Assembly (NCBI RefSeq): GCF_947507565.1
Contig: NC_089182.1
Span: forward strand, 2,790,001-2,854,000
Source of the DNA: Oscarella lobularis
Lineage: Eukaryota > Porifera > Homoscleromorpha > Homosclerophorida > Oscarellidae
DNA: 64,000 bases
Direction of reading: 5' to 3'
Part shown: in pieces, positions 1 to 15,512 of the stretch
Numbering within the stretch: position 1 is the stretch's first letter
Layout: every line of letters starts with the position of its first letter
Program-made: the position numbers and the translations under genes
The notes under the pieces: model-generated
What the model was told of the DNA's origin: nothing
Databases searched by the model: none
Seen by the model: the letters and a program-made list of their open reading frames with translations, nothing else

Positions 1-5904
<5,904 letters not shown>

Positions 5905-6030
5905 GGCTCTTCTCGTGCGAAATCCACGTTAGAAAAAGCGAAGAATAGTAGCAGACGTCAGAACGCGCAGGAAAGCGACAGATTCCTCGGATGCAGCAGG
6001 ATCGAAGTTTTTTTTTCAATCGGTATCTGC

Positions 6031-6045
6031 TAACGCGCGCTAAAT
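6031..6045. promoter_or_regulatory. GC-palindrome promoter-like element upstream of HEATR5
   Basis: TAACGCGCGCTAAAT lies about 130 bp upstream of the HEATR5 start codon, in the 221-bp gap between HEATR5 and the membrane-protein gene. The same core recurs near other gene starts in this window (8087, 10509, 13984, 15276, 57932, 62333). Its role as a core promoter element is inferred from position and recurrence only. Confidence 0.5.
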
Positions 6046-6125
6046 CTAAAAACAAGACATCCGATAAAATAGTTTTCACTCTCTCTATCACCTCTAGGCT
6101 AGTCCTTCTTGTCCTATATATACAT

Positions 6126-8039
6126 CTAAACTGGGCTGTCCTTTTCACCCATAATATTTTCAACTTCTCTGAGCAAATCCTCTTTACTATCACCAGTCCC
6201 GCCCATCAACTCCTCCACCTTCTCCAAGAGCGTATCATTATCCGTATCGACGTCAGAATCGCCCAAAGTCAGAGTCGACTCCTTCTCGACGTCCGGCGTC
6301 AAATACCCGACTTTAATATCGACCTTTTGCTGCTTCAATTTCGCCTTTTCGGCACGCCCATTCACAAACATCCCAATTATATACATTTTCAAGAGCATGC
6401 GTCGTCGCACGCGACTCACGAGCGCAAAATCGTACTCGCGCTGATCCAAACGCTTCCGAAACGCGGGCATCAGCTCGTTCAATTCGCGCGCAACCCGATG
6501 CAAATTCGACTTGGACGAAGTCGAATAGATCGAATCGGAGAAGACATTGGAGTGCGCCTCGATCAACTCATCAAGCAAATCCCATAGGGTATCGTGTATG
6601 GGATCGTCGAGCTGCTCGGCTTCGCGACAGTACGCGTTGATGATTTGTATGTGATGCGAGAGCTCGTGCGCCGGCGCGAGCGTCGGAGCGACCACTCGAC
6701 TCGCCTCCAATGCGCGTCGACCGCGCAGAATCGCTTTGAGGTATTTGGACGTGTTTTTATCTAGGGTACCGGATGCCGAGTGGGTGAGACTTGGCCATAG
6801 GGGTGGACGCGTTGCGCTGTCGCGTGCGCGACAGTGACGCGTGCACATGTAGCAAAGAGAGACGATTAGGGTGAGTAGACCGGCCGCTGTTATGGCGATG
6901 ACGTCGCCGAGAAGGAAACGTCCCGTGAGAAGCGAGTTCTCGACGTTGAGTTCGAGGAGAATGCCGATGACGCCGTAGCAGGTGAGAACGATCCATAGGC
7001 AAATGACGAGGATGTTGAAGATGGGTAGTCGAAAGGGACGGAGTGCCAAGAAGAGAAGTCCGACGAGAAAAAATGTCGATGATATCGCTATTATTTGCAC
7101 TTCCGGCCATCTGGTCAGTCCGGCGAAGAACACAATGACGAGACATTTGACGAGGCAGATGATTGGTCGATAAAAGACGCCGCGACGACGAAACGAGGAG
7201 AAGAGTGAGAAATTTCCGACAGCCCACATCAAGTCCATTCCGAGAACGTATTCGGCTTCTTTCAGCTGAACGTAGCCTTCGTGACGACTTCCGGACTTGG
7301 AGAACAATTGCTCTTTGATGCCCCGTATCATCACCAAGGGAACAATCCATAAACAAAGCAAAAGAATCAACGTGGGCGGGGTAATATAGATCCAATGATC
7401 TTTAGACCAGCACGTGATGTTATTGAAGACATTAAGACGTCCTTCCGGGATACCGTCTTGGGTTTCTGTTGTGCAGTGAAAGAGCCTAGCGACGGCGATG
7501 CCGAACGGTAAACAGAGTATCTGGGCGGCGTAGGCGAGGATACGCCTCACGCGCGCGCGATAGAGAAGAACGTCGATCGGCTGAATGCAGGCGACGATTG
7601 CGTGCGCTAGGAGAAACGCGAACGCGGCGAAAAGAACGATTCCCGTCCACGCGACGACGTAGTAGCGATAGTCGAACGTCGCGTCGCCGATTCGAACGTC
7701 GGCCGAGTGGACGGGCGCGTTTTTCGAGAGATAGGCGCCGCTCTGGAGAAGAGCCACCTCCCACGCATCTAAATTCGCTACGTGAACGAATCGCGAGGCG
7801 TCGATCCAAGCGAATGGCCATGCCCACGACTTTGATAGAATTGCGAGGACGTCGTAGAGCTGAATGAATTCGATTAGGATGAGAACGAAGTCGAATGGCC
7901 ACAAAACGACGCTTCGAGTGCCGCTAATTGCGTCGATTCGAGTCGTTTCGTCGTCATTTTCGTCGACGTGCACGACGATCTTTTTCTTCTCGCCGCCTTC
8001 GATCGCTAGGAGCGGAATCTCGTCGAGCTTGCTCGCCAT
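6126..8039 (-). CDS. Single-exon multi-pass membrane protein, family not firmly identified
   Basis: An uninterrupted 637-codon ORF from ATG at 8039. The N-terminus is acidic and lysine-rich (residues about 1-45). Roughly eight hydrophobic segments follow to about residue 395, including VVAWTGIVLFAAFAFLLAHA, ITPPTLILLLCLWIVPLVMI, PIICLVKCLVIVFFAG, IAISSTFFLVGLLFLAL and VICLWIVLTCYGVIGI. A cytosolic charged tail of about 220 residues ends the protein. The layout, with a WPF motif and an LDAWEV segment ahead of paired helices, resembles the membrane region of large cysteine-rich proteins seen in sponges and protists; this is a weak recollection. There is no signal peptide or extracellular domain. 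Codon use looks normal and no stop interrupts the frame. It has no introns, unlike nearly all its neighbours, so it may be a retrocopy or a relic of a larger gene. Biochemical function is unknown. Confidence 0.8.
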   Translation of the reverse strand: MASKLDEIPLLAIEGGEKKKIVVHVDENDDETTRIDAISGTRSVVLWPFDFVLILIEFIQLYDVLAILSKSWAWPFAWIDASRFVHVANLDAWEVALLQSGAYLSKNAPVHSADVRIGDATFDYRYYVVAWTGIVLFAAFAFLLAHAIVACIQPIDVLLYRARVRRILAYAAQILCLPFGIAVARLFHCTTETQDGIPEGRLNVFNNITCWSKDHWIYITPPTLILLLCLWIVPLVMIRGIKEQLFSKSGSRHEGYVQLKEAEYVLGMDLMWAVGNFSLFSSFRRRGVFYRPIICLVKCLVIVFFAGLTRWPEVQIIAISSTFFLVGLLFLALRPFRLPIFNILVICLWIVLTCYGVIGILLELNVENSLLTGRFLLGDVIAITAAGLLTLIVSLCYMCTRHCRARDSATRPPLWPSLTHSASGTLDKNTSKYLKAILRGRRALEASRVVAPTLAPAHELSHHIQIINAYCREAEQLDDPIHDTLWDLLDELIEAHSNVFSDSIYSTSSKSNLHRVARELNELMPAFRKRLDQREYDFALVSRVRRRMLLKMYIIGMFVNGRAEKAKLKQQKVDIKVGYLTPDVEKESTLTLGDSDVDTDNDTLLEKVEELMGGTGDSKEDLLREVENIMGEKDSPV

Positions 8040-8086
8040 CGCGAAAAAATGTCAATACATACGGGATCGAATGACGTGTACGCTTC

Positions 8087-8100
8087 GTTAACGTGCGCGC
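8087..8100. promoter_or_regulatory. Promoter-like GC palindrome upstream of the membrane-protein gene
   Basis: GTTAACGTGCGCGC lies 48-61 bp upstream of the ATG at 8039, in the gap before the thioredoxin gene end. It is a variant of the recurrent TAACGCGCGCTAA core. Confidence 0.35.
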
Positions 8101-8202
8101 ATTCGCTCCACGTGATGATTGATCTAAAAGCGCTCGTGGTTGTTTTAAAAAATGCTAAAATACGAGACAACTACGTTGCGCAGTGCGTGCCTTCGCACTT
8201 CC

Positions 8203-8763
8203 TCACTCATCCAAAGCCTTTTCAATGGCAGAGCGAAGTTTAGCTTCAGCTGCACCCACCACTTCAGCAATCTGTCCCCAAAAAAAAGAACCCATAATGA
8301 CGTCGTCACCAGTTAATTTCAAACAATATACCGGTTTCTTGTCCTTAAAAATTTTGAACGTTGGCATAGCTTTAATGCCGAATTCTTGCGCAAGGTCCTG
8401 TGTGAGAGAGGTCATGGGTAAACTTTGCTCTGGTTGCCTAGGAAACGGTACCTCGGCCTCGTCAACGTCGATCTTGGCACCACGGATGCGACCGGAAAAA
8501 ACGTCCTTTACCAACGCCTAAAAATAACATTATTATTCGATAAAAGAGGATTCGCTTCCTCGCCGTTTTTGGGACGTTTTTACCTCGAATTTGGGACCGA
8601 TCACCTTGCACGGTCCGCACCAGACGGCGTAGCAATCGATGACGACAACTTGGGGGCCGGGTTCGTTGAGAAACTCCTCCAAATCGGACTGCAGAAAACG
8701 TATTCGAATGCGTTTTAGTCGACGTGCCGCTCTCGCCTTCGTTTTGAGTTCTCTGATAGCCAT
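8203..8763 (-). CDS. TXN: Thioredoxin (copy 1)
   Basis: A 110-residue cytosolic thioredoxin (disulfide reductant) with the intact active site WCGPC at about residues 32-36 and the cis-proline motif MPTF. Five exons: 8763-8737, 8688-8584, 8517-8452, 8397-8332 and 8271-8203, all in phase 0. Joining them gives the usual order: N-terminal strand, VVVIDCYAVWCGPC, KIDVDEAED, FGIKAMPTFKIFKDKKP and a C-terminal amphipathic helix. The first intron (8736-8689) starts with GC (AAG then GCGAGA) and ends TTTTCTGCAG. It must be removed to give the normal family length. All four introns are multiples of three (48, 66, 54, 60 nt), and three contain no in-frame stop, so an unspliced reading stays open. Copy 2 at 9849-10411 has the same codon positions for all four introns. 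The gene is divergent from TMEM38, with 97 bp between start codons. Confidence 0.92.
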
Positions 8764-8860
8764 TTTCCCGTCGAGGATGTGAGAAAGTGGAAGGAAGAAA
8801 TTGTTCGCAAGAACCCTGCGGCGTCAATCCGGGATTCTGTTTAGGTCACGCCTTTTAATC

Positions 8861-9809
8861 ATGTCCGTTCTTTTCGACCTGTGGACGTCGTCGGCGGCCA
8901 ATTTTGCGCGCTTGCCACTCTTTCCCGTCTTTCAAGCCATTCACTACATCGCCACTCTCGCGGCGACTCGAGAAAGTCGCGGTAGATAAGACCTTTCTTC
9001 GATCACGTGATCGCGCGTTTCCAATTCCGTAACAGGCGCCGTCGAATTCGCGACATCGCATCCGCTTGCCTCGTTCGTTTCGACAGCAATAGCGTGTTCG
9101 GGCGGCACGCTCGCGCTAAATATCCTACTCGGACTTCCACTCGCCGCCCCTTTCGCAGAACCGGCGCCAATCGTCCTCATGGCGATTCTATGGTGGCCAC
9201 GCCCTAAAAAATACGCACCCACGCAATCTTACGTATCGTAAACAGGTGGCTCATCTTTCATTGCCCCGGCGACTACTTCTACAAATTCATTGCTTCGCTT
9301 CCGGTTCAGATTTTTCTAATTATTGGCAAGGAATTTCGTAGAGCCCGTATGATAGCCATTGGCATGGCAGCGGCAAAGGTTCTCTATCCAAATCAGTGGA
9401 TAATTCTCGTCATTGGAGGCACGTTGAAATCGACGGGAAGCAAGTGGGCAAAAACAGTCGAACGGCTCATTCGGAATGCACCCGACTCATCTGAACACGA
9501 ACTACTGGGCCTATCATTGTAAAGAAAAAATAACATATTATTTATTTATTTATTAATTATTACCTATATGTACTTAGTGTTTCAAAGGCTTCGTTTGCCT
9601 GTAGCGTTCTCTATGTGTTGAACGAGCTTAAAATTGGACTCCTACCTTTGGATCAGCTCATGCTTGCGTGCGGATTCGTTCTTTCGACTGTTCGTCTATC
9701 AACGTTGCTACTGGAGACTGGGGACCCCTTTGTTTATGTGGAAAAGGTGCTGGCTCGTTTGCTACTAAGACAAAAGAGTGTAGCGGTGAAGAAATCCAAA
9801 TCGGAATAG
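8861..9809 (+). CDS. TMEM38: TMEM38 / TRIC intracellular monovalent cation channel
   Basis: Trimeric intracellular cation channel of the ER/SR membrane, which supplies counter-ion current during calcium release. Four exons: 8861-8981, 9036-9192, 9246-9518 and 9578-9809, giving 260 residues (vertebrate TRICs are about 290). Family landmarks in order: RLPLFPVF near the N-terminus, the HPLAS segment, the hydrophobic LALNILLGLPL helix, WWLIFHCPGDYFYKF, the KEFRRAR segment matching the lipid-binding KEV region, GGTLKSTGSKW, and the SKASFACSVLYVL helix. The tail is lysine-rich. The ATG at 8861 is preferred over one at 8801 because it aligns with the family N-terminus. The 3' end converges on thioredoxin copy 2 with about 40 bp between stop codons. 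Confidence 0.9.
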
Positions 9810-9848
9810 ATTGTTCGCTTGTTCTTCTTTTGAGATGGGGGTGGGGTT

Positions 9849-10411
9849 TTAGACGTAGTTCTGTATCTTTTCTCTCAATTCGTCTTCGTTTCCTCCAACC
9901 ACCACATCTATCTATAATAAATAAAATAATGGATTAATTAAGAAAGCGCCTTTTTTAAAGTTAAGACGTGCGAGACCTACGTTTTCTCCGTTTTTGAAAA
10001 ATTTGAACGTGGGCAAACCGGAAACTTCATACTCGTCAACTGCTTCCTTCATTAAATATTTATTTATTTATTTATTTATATGTTTAGCGATGTTTTACCT
10101 CAACTTCGTCAGCATTCACTTTGTACGCGTCAATTTTTCCTTCGAATTCTTTCTGCACCATAGCCTGTCGTTCCGTAAGAATAATTAAATGTTTACGGTG
10201 CTGCTGCAGTCTCTTTTACCTCAAATACAGGAGCAATGCGCTTGCAAGGTCCACACCAGTCGGCATAGAAATCGACGATCACTAATTTCGAACCGGATTG
10301 CTGGACGATTGCATTCAGATCCTCCTAAGAAAACCAACGATCGAACAAATAGTAAGACAACAAAGTTTTTCTACGCACCATAGACTCGATTTGCTTTATA
10401 ATGCCGCTCAT
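9849..10411 (-). CDS. TXN: Thioredoxin (copy 2)
   Basis: A second 110-residue thioredoxin with active site WCGPC and cis-proline motif LPTF. Exons: 10411-10379, 10324-10220, 10164-10099, 10046-9981 and 9911-9849, all phase 0 with GT-AG introns of 52-69 nt. Exons 2, 3 and 4 are 105, 66 and 66 nt, exactly as in copy 1, so the two are paralogues with a conserved gene structure. The N-terminus [11 protein letters not shown] resembles canonical animal thioredoxin more closely than copy 1 does. The pair is separated by the oppositely oriented TMEM38 gene. Confidence 0.92.
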
Positions 10412-10508
10412 TTTGCACAAAACTCGCAACCGTGCGACGACGAGTGACGCCCTGAAGGTGTACGAAATGACGCGCGTGCAATGACGTAAACGCCGTCAAC
10501 GTCACTAC

Positions 10509-10520
10509 ACGCGCGTTAGT
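10509..10520. promoter_or_regulatory. Promoter-like GC palindrome between thioredoxin 2 and the IAP gene
   Basis: ACGCGCGTTAGT lies 30-41 bp upstream of the IAP start codon at 10550, within the 138-bp divergent interval shared with thioredoxin copy 2. It is the reverse-complement half of the recurrent TAACGCGCGCTAA core. Confidence 0.45.
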
Positions 10521-10549
10521 GACTTGTGATCGAGAGGAATTTCCGCAGA

Positions 10550-11812
10550 ATGACGGATTTCTCCTCCCGTCTCGCTTCGTTTGTTACCGGATGGCCGCGC
10601 GCGAGTCCCGTTGCGCCATTCCAGCTAGCGCGTGCCGGATTCGTCTACGTCGGCTCAGAGGATCGCGTCCAATGCATTCGCTGCGGACTTATCGTCTATC
10701 GCTGGGAAAAGGGCGACGATCCGCTCAAAGAACATCGTCGCCTGAGCTCCCTTTGCCCGTTTCTTACCAATACGCGACTAAGAATGCACGACGAAAGCGA
10801 AAGAATTCAATCTTTCGCCAACTGGCCGCCTTGGGCCAAGGCGAAACCGAAAGAACTCGCCGCTGCAGGATTTTTCTACGACGGCGACGGGGTTATCGAT
10901 GCCGTACAGTGTTTCTCGTGCGGCGGCGTGGCGCGCTGCTGGGAGGACGGCGATTCGGCGCTCGAACAGCATCAAAAACTGTTTCCGGGATGCGAGTTTG
11001 TACGGGAACTCTGTGCGGATGTTCTGGATTATTCAGATGAAAATATTCGATTGGAATCGTTTGTGAATTCCTCGTGGCCTCCGACGTGTCCCGTCTCGCC
11101 TCAGATGCTCGCACAGGCGGGATTTTACTATATGGGAATGGAAGATAACGTCAAATGTTTTGAATGTGGGATTTTTCTAAAACAATGGGTCGCCGGCGAT
11201 TCGGCGTTTGGCGAGCACAAAAGACATCAATTTAATTGCCCCATCGTCCAAGGAATATCAACGCAAAACAAGCCGATAAACCTTCCCATTACGAATCCCA
11301 GGCTAAGAACAGTAGCAAGTCGACTTGCCACGTTTTCATCCTACAAGGGGCCCCTTTCGACTGCACTAATATTCGCGGAATCCGGGTATTATCTCAATGG
11401 GTCAGACATTGTGTGTCCGTTTTGTGGCACCTCGTGGCAGGAGAGTGCTACACCAGGGGAGTATCATTCTCTAATCAGTCCAACATGCCCGTATGTAAAA
11501 ACCTATGCTCCCATTTCATTACCATCTATTGACTTACCTGAAAAGACTTGCTTTCGAACGTCCAGTGCACCCGAGGCTATAGTATCGACATCCGGTTCGT
11601 CGTCGCCCGTGGCAACGAAAGATGAACTTCAGAAGCAGTTGAATCGATTGAAAGAGTCAAAGAACTGTCGGATTTGCATGGACGCGGAAGTGGAGGTTCT
11701 CTTTGTTCCGTGTGGACACGTGATCTGTTGTGCGAATTGTGCGAGCATGGTCAAAGCGTGTCCCGTATGTCGCGTGGGAATAACGAACATGGTGCGCGCG
11801 TATTTGCCATGA
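10550..11812 (+). CDS. BIRC: Inhibitor of apoptosis protein: three BIR domains, a degenerate fourth, and a C-terminal RING
   Basis: An intronless 420-residue ORF. BIR1 (about 4-70), BIR2 (about 82-152) and BIR3 (about 168-238) each keep the CxxC...H...C zinc ligands and the GD core (e.g. CIRC...H...C, CFSC...H...C, CFEC...H...C). A fourth repeat (about 265-325) keeps the zinc ligands (CPFC...H...C) but lacks the W..GD core, so it looks degenerate. The C-terminus is a RING finger (about 368-412; CRIC, CGHVICC, CPVC), as in E3-ligase IAPs that ubiquitinate caspases and signalling adaptors. The preferred start is ATG at 10550 (MTDFSSRL); an in-frame GTG lies upstream at 10526. The lack of introns suggests a retrogene-derived or intron-poor lineage. 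Confidence 0.93.
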   Translation: MTDFSSRLASFVTGWPRASPVAPFQLARAGFVYVGSEDRVQCIRCGLIVYRWEKGDDPLKEHRRLSSLCPFLTNTRLRMHDESERIQSFANWPPWAKAKPKELAAAGFFYDGDGVIDAVQCFSCGGVARCWEDGDSALEQHQKLFPGCEFVRELCADVLDYSDENIRLESFVNSSWPPTCPVSPQMLAQAGFYYMGMEDNVKCFECGIFLKQWVAGDSAFGEHKRHQFNCPIVQGISTQNKPINLPITNPRLRTVASRLATFSSYKGPLSTALIFAESGYYLNGSDIVCPFCGTSWQESATPGEYHSLISPTCPYVKTYAPISLPSIDLPEKTCFRTSSAPEAIVSTSGSSSPVATKDELQKQLNRLKESKNCRICMDAEVEVLFVPCGHVICCANCASMVKACPVCRVGITNMVRAYLP

Positions 11813-11904
11813 CGATAAGTAAGAATTTCTAAAAGTTTGCTTCTTTGAGTGTAGCAGGGTTGGGTTGTTTTTTTTTCCCTTTTTGATTTTTTGTGGAGAA
11901 TTTT

Positions 11905-13772
11905 TTAAAAGTCTGCTTCCAGTGTAAAGATCTGCTCTTTCTTGTCGGACATGACGCCAGATTTTTGATATTCTCCGACGCGTTTTTCGAAAAAATTCGT
12001 TTTTCCTTCCAGAGAAATGTTCTCCATGAAGTCAAACGGATTCACAGCAAAATAAACCTAAATAAATGGATAGATAGACAGATGGTTATATTTAGAAGAG
12101 TCTCTCCTTACTTTTGGCTGCTCCAGAGCAACTAGAAGACGATCAGCGACAAATTCAATGTAATCTTTCATCAGATCACCGTTCATTCCAATCAAAGCAA
12201 CAGGCAAAGCATCAGACAAAAACTAAAGAACAATTCTATATAATTGTTTCTTAATTGTTTTTTTAATCTAATCTCACCTCTTGTTCTATTGCCACGGCAT
12301 CCGTGACAATCTTTCTCACTTTTTCCCCACTTGGCTTGTGTTTGATTTTCGAAAACATGAGACAGGCAAATTCGCAATGGAGGCCCTCGTCGCGACTTAT
12401 TAGCTCGTTCGAGAACGTCAATCCCGGCATGAGACCGCGCTTTTTGAGCCAAAATATCGAAGCAAAAGAACCGGAAAAGAATATTCCTTCCACAGCGGCA
12501 AATGCTACAACGCGTTCCGCAAACGTAGCAGACTTGGAGCCAATCCATTGGAGAGCCCAATCTGCCTTCTTTTTCACACAAGGAACTGAGAGAGAAAAAT
12601 CAATAAACGGATTAATTAATTAAAAATTCTTATTATTTGTTTACGTGTTTCTATGGCATTGAAAAGACGATCCTTCTCGACAGAATCCTTCACGTAAGTT
12701 TCAATTAAAAGACTGTACATTTCAGAATGAATATTCTAAATAATAACAAATAAATAATAGTTATAATTTATCTATTGATTTTACTTCAATGGCAATTTGA
12801 AATCCGTAAAAACATCTCGCTTCAGTCACTTGAACCTCTTTGCTAAATCGTTCCACCTAATGTAAATAATAAATTTTTTATTAATTAATTATTTTTTTCT
12901 TTCTGATCTTACGAGATTTTCGTTGACAATTCCGTCGCTGGCGGCGAAGAAGGCGAGCACGTGCGATATAAAATGACGTTCCCCGCTTTTCAAATTTTCC
13001 CAATCCGTCAGATCTTTCGACAGATCCACTTCCTCCGCGGTCCAAAACGACGCTGAAGGAAACCGATGAGTTGCATTTCTCGAGCGAATAAATCGATTAC
13101 CTTCGGCTTTTTTGTAAAATTCCCAAATGTCTGGGTATTGGATGGGAAAGACAACGAATCGACGCGGGTTTTCTTGGAGGAGGGGTTCGTCCTTTTCTAG
13201 TTCGGCAAGTTCGGGCGATAGTTCGTCGGCTGGATCGACGTTTTCGCTTATAAACTGAAGGGAATTCGAGTGTTAGCGCGCGTTTGCACGTGAAACGGCG
13301 TTTGCGATGCATTAAGTCGCGGCGAAACACGATGTAACGAAAGGAGATGCTTAAGAAGCCCGGTGGCTTTTGTTGAATAAGCAAAAGAACTAAGTTTCGA
13401 CGACGTATGAATGAATTTTAACGCACGCTAACACAATTTGGCGCGGGCGCAATTTCGACGTTTCTTGTCTAAATTCGACTTTAGACTTATCCACTAAGGC
13501 TCCCTTGCAATAGTATACAGCTTATCGACTGAATATCTTAGCGAAGCTTTTTGTTTGCGTCTCCCAAAGCGAGTTTTCGATCCCTCGCGAGATTGATTCG
13601 ACGCGAGGAGCTCGCTTGCAACGATCGGGCGCTCCCGTCGATCGAGAGTGCATTACCACGCTGCCGAAGGGCTTACCTTTGTTTCCTGAACGCGTTCCTT
13701 GAGCTTGAACTCGCTTTTCTGCTTTCCACGACGGTTCGCGGCGTTTTCCGATTGCTGAATTACGGTGAGCAT
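11905..13772 (-). CDS. RRM2: Ribonucleoside-diphosphate reductase small subunit (R2)
   Basis: Small subunit of class Ia ribonucleotide reductase, which houses the diiron-tyrosyl radical for dNTP synthesis. Eight exons: 13772-13677, 13254-13101, 13052-12913, 12856-12785, 12735-12645, 12585-12278, 12222-12112 and 12057-11905, giving 374 residues (human RRM2 is 389). Metal and radical residues are visible in [12 protein letters not shown] (Asp), [11 protein letters not shown] (Glu, His, radical Tyr), the [10 protein letters not shown] region (Glu) and [12 protein letters not shown] (Glu, His). The C-terminal tail FTLEADF is the conserved peptide that docks on the large subunit. Exon 1 ([15 protein letters not shown]) is low-similarity N-terminus assigned from an ATG and a strong AAG|GTAAGC donor. 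No KEN box was seen in it. Intron 1 (422 bp) holds two copies of the GC-palindrome element, so a second downstream promoter is possible. Confidence 0.94.
13418..13434. promoter_or_regulatory. GC-palindrome element inside RRM2 intron 1
   Basis: TTAACGCACGCTAACAC at 13418-13434, with a second copy GTTAGCGCGCGTT near 13272-13284. Both sit in intron 1, just upstream of exon 2, where an alternative promoter could act. Function is inferred from similarity to other copies in the window. Confidence 0.35.
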
Positions 13773-13983
13773 AGCAAACGAGGCGATTGAAGCGAACGAG
13801 TGGACGAGCGAGTGATTTCGGTCAGCTGCGAGACGACGAAGTGGCGAAGTGGCGAAGAAGACGTCGCGCCGCTCGTTTCGTACTAGGCGCCACTTCTGCG
13901 CCGACCAATCAGAGTTCGCGAATCGGTGAATCAAATTACGCATCTTCCAATGACGCGCCTTCAATGAATTAAGGGGTCATCAC

Positions 13984-13997
13984 AGCGCACGCTAAAT
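13984..13997. promoter_or_regulatory. GC-palindrome element upstream of RRM2 exon 1
   Basis: AGCGCACGCTAAAT lies about 210 bp upstream of the RRM2 ATG, in the 284-bp interval between RRM2 (start) and CCDC24 (end). That interval otherwise holds no ORF or repeat that I can support. Confidence 0.35.
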
Positions 13998-14056
13998 GTA
14001 TGTGTAATATATGTACCGCCAAAGTACAGCTGTAATATACAGTGAATGTAAATAAA

Positions 14057-15266
14057 TTAGCTGTATTGTTCCTCACGAGTTTCGATTACCATTTTTCTAA
14101 ATTTCTGCGCTGAAGTTGGCCGACAGATCTCTTTGGGACTAGCAGGAGGAGCAGACATCCGTCTCACAGGCATATTGGCAGATGCTCCGCGCACATACTC
14201 TTGTTCTAACATTCGACTGCACTCTCGTAATTCTATCATGAGACACGCTAGTTTTAATCATCTAAATCGATAAGGATCTTTTTTTGCCTTTGAGAGAGGG
14301 AGGAGGTTGCATTGATGATTTGACGTCATCTCTATAGGTAATCTCCTCTTCAAGGCTAGTCTGTAAAAAGTGGATGTCACTTTTTAACTGGGCACATTCC
14401 TCCTCCAAAGCTGATCTAATTAATGATTAGCGTATTTCAACCTTCTACCCAATAAAATAATTACCTAATATGATCAGTGACAACGTCAATATCAGCTACA
14501 TTCAACTGATGCTGTACAACCTCAATTTGATCACTCAAATTTGATGCACGACTACAGGCATAGATATTTTAATTAGTCTCTGTGATACGCAGTTGATGTG
14601 ACCTGTACCTAGATGTATCACTGCTAGGTGTAGCAATTCTACAGCAAGATCCGTCTCCTATTAATTAAAAAAAGGATTTATCCAATATTTTTGGATTAAT
14701 TGCTGCTCTATGTACCTTTGGTCGCTTCTAATGCGTAATCGATTACTCTAGTATTACAGTTAGCTAGCAATCTTTTGTCATCCCTAATAGATGGATACTG
14801 GTACGTATTAAATTAAATAATGATTGAATCTTAGCAAACCTTCCTTCGTCTTTAGCCTTTTGTCGTAAGTTTGTTACAAAAAATTGCACTTCCTGTTTTA
14901 GTCTATCCCGTATGGCTGGCGGTTCGGGAAGAACAGATGCGAGACTCACTGAAGTACAAATTAACCTAGTGGGCGTGGTCCCGTCCGTAGTTACAAACAA
15001 ACCGGCGTTTGCCGCTTTTTCGAGATCATCGGTCTCTTTTCGATACTCAGTCCATATTGATTGTAAGGAATTTACCTATGTCAGTGCCATCGCGTGCAAA
15101 TTGGCGTCTTTTTCGAGCGAGTCTCGTTTACCTCCGCTCGAAGATCGATCGTTTCGTCGACTAGCGACTCTCCAAGACGTTCTTTAATCTCTTCGACTTC
15201 CGAAGCGTCGACGTGGTCCAGTATGAGAGACCACAGCGACGGAACGGGCTGAAAAGCGTCGGCCAT
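14057..15266 (-). CDS. CCDC24: CCDC24 (coiled-coil domain-containing protein 24)
   Basis: Eight exons: 15266-15132, 15075-14966, 14944-14840, 14783-14716, 14657-14609, 14551-14465, 14415-14288 and 14232-14057, giving 285 residues (human CCDC24 is about 307). Identity rests on remembered collinear segments: PSLWSLILDHV and LRAEV at the N-terminus, IRDRLKQEVQFF followed by LRQKAKDEGR, a QLNVADIDVVTDHIR block, and ALEEECAQLKSDIHFLQ followed by LEEE. The molecular function of CCDC24 is not established; the sequence predicts helical coiled coil. The junction between exons 7 and 8 works only with a GC donor (CTCAAAG, then GCAAAA) and an acceptor at ...GATAG, giving a 55-nt intron. Exon 3 uses the second AG of a CAGTGAG acceptor to keep frame. 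The ATG at 15266 is preferred over one at 15308. Confidence 0.85.
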
Positions 15267-15275
15267 TGTCGAACA

Positions 15276-15290
15276 ACTAGCGCGCGGTAA
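15276..15290. promoter_or_regulatory. GC-palindrome element at the CCDC24 start
   Basis: ACTAGCGCGCGGTAA lies 10-24 bp upstream of the CCDC24 ATG, so it overlaps the probable 5' UTR or transcription start. The remainder of 15267-15512, up to the FYB-like gene's stop codon, holds nothing else recognisable. Confidence 0.35.
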
Positions 15291-15512
15291 AAACGCAACC
15301 TCTGACATCACGAAACTAATTAAAAATCGTTAATCGAGCCTTTGGAGGGAAAATAGCATTACCCATGTCCGGCTTTGGCGTTAATCTCTAATGACAACGG
15401 CAGTGGTATAAAGCGTTTGCTAATGAAATAGAATCAGTGTCATGGTCACGTCACGCAAAAAGAAAAACAATTCATTCTAACGCAAACGTGCACAAAAACT
15501 AGTACAACAGAA

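Noticed and set aside
8801-8860. Upstream in-frame ATG extending TMEM38 by 20 residues
   Set aside because: The family N-terminus begins at MSVLFDLW-like sequence; the extension is Arg-rich and lies within the divergent promoter.
13551-13972. Plus-strand ORFs opposite RRM2 exon 1
   Set aside because: They overlap RRM2 exon 1 and its promoter antisense, with no similarity recognised.
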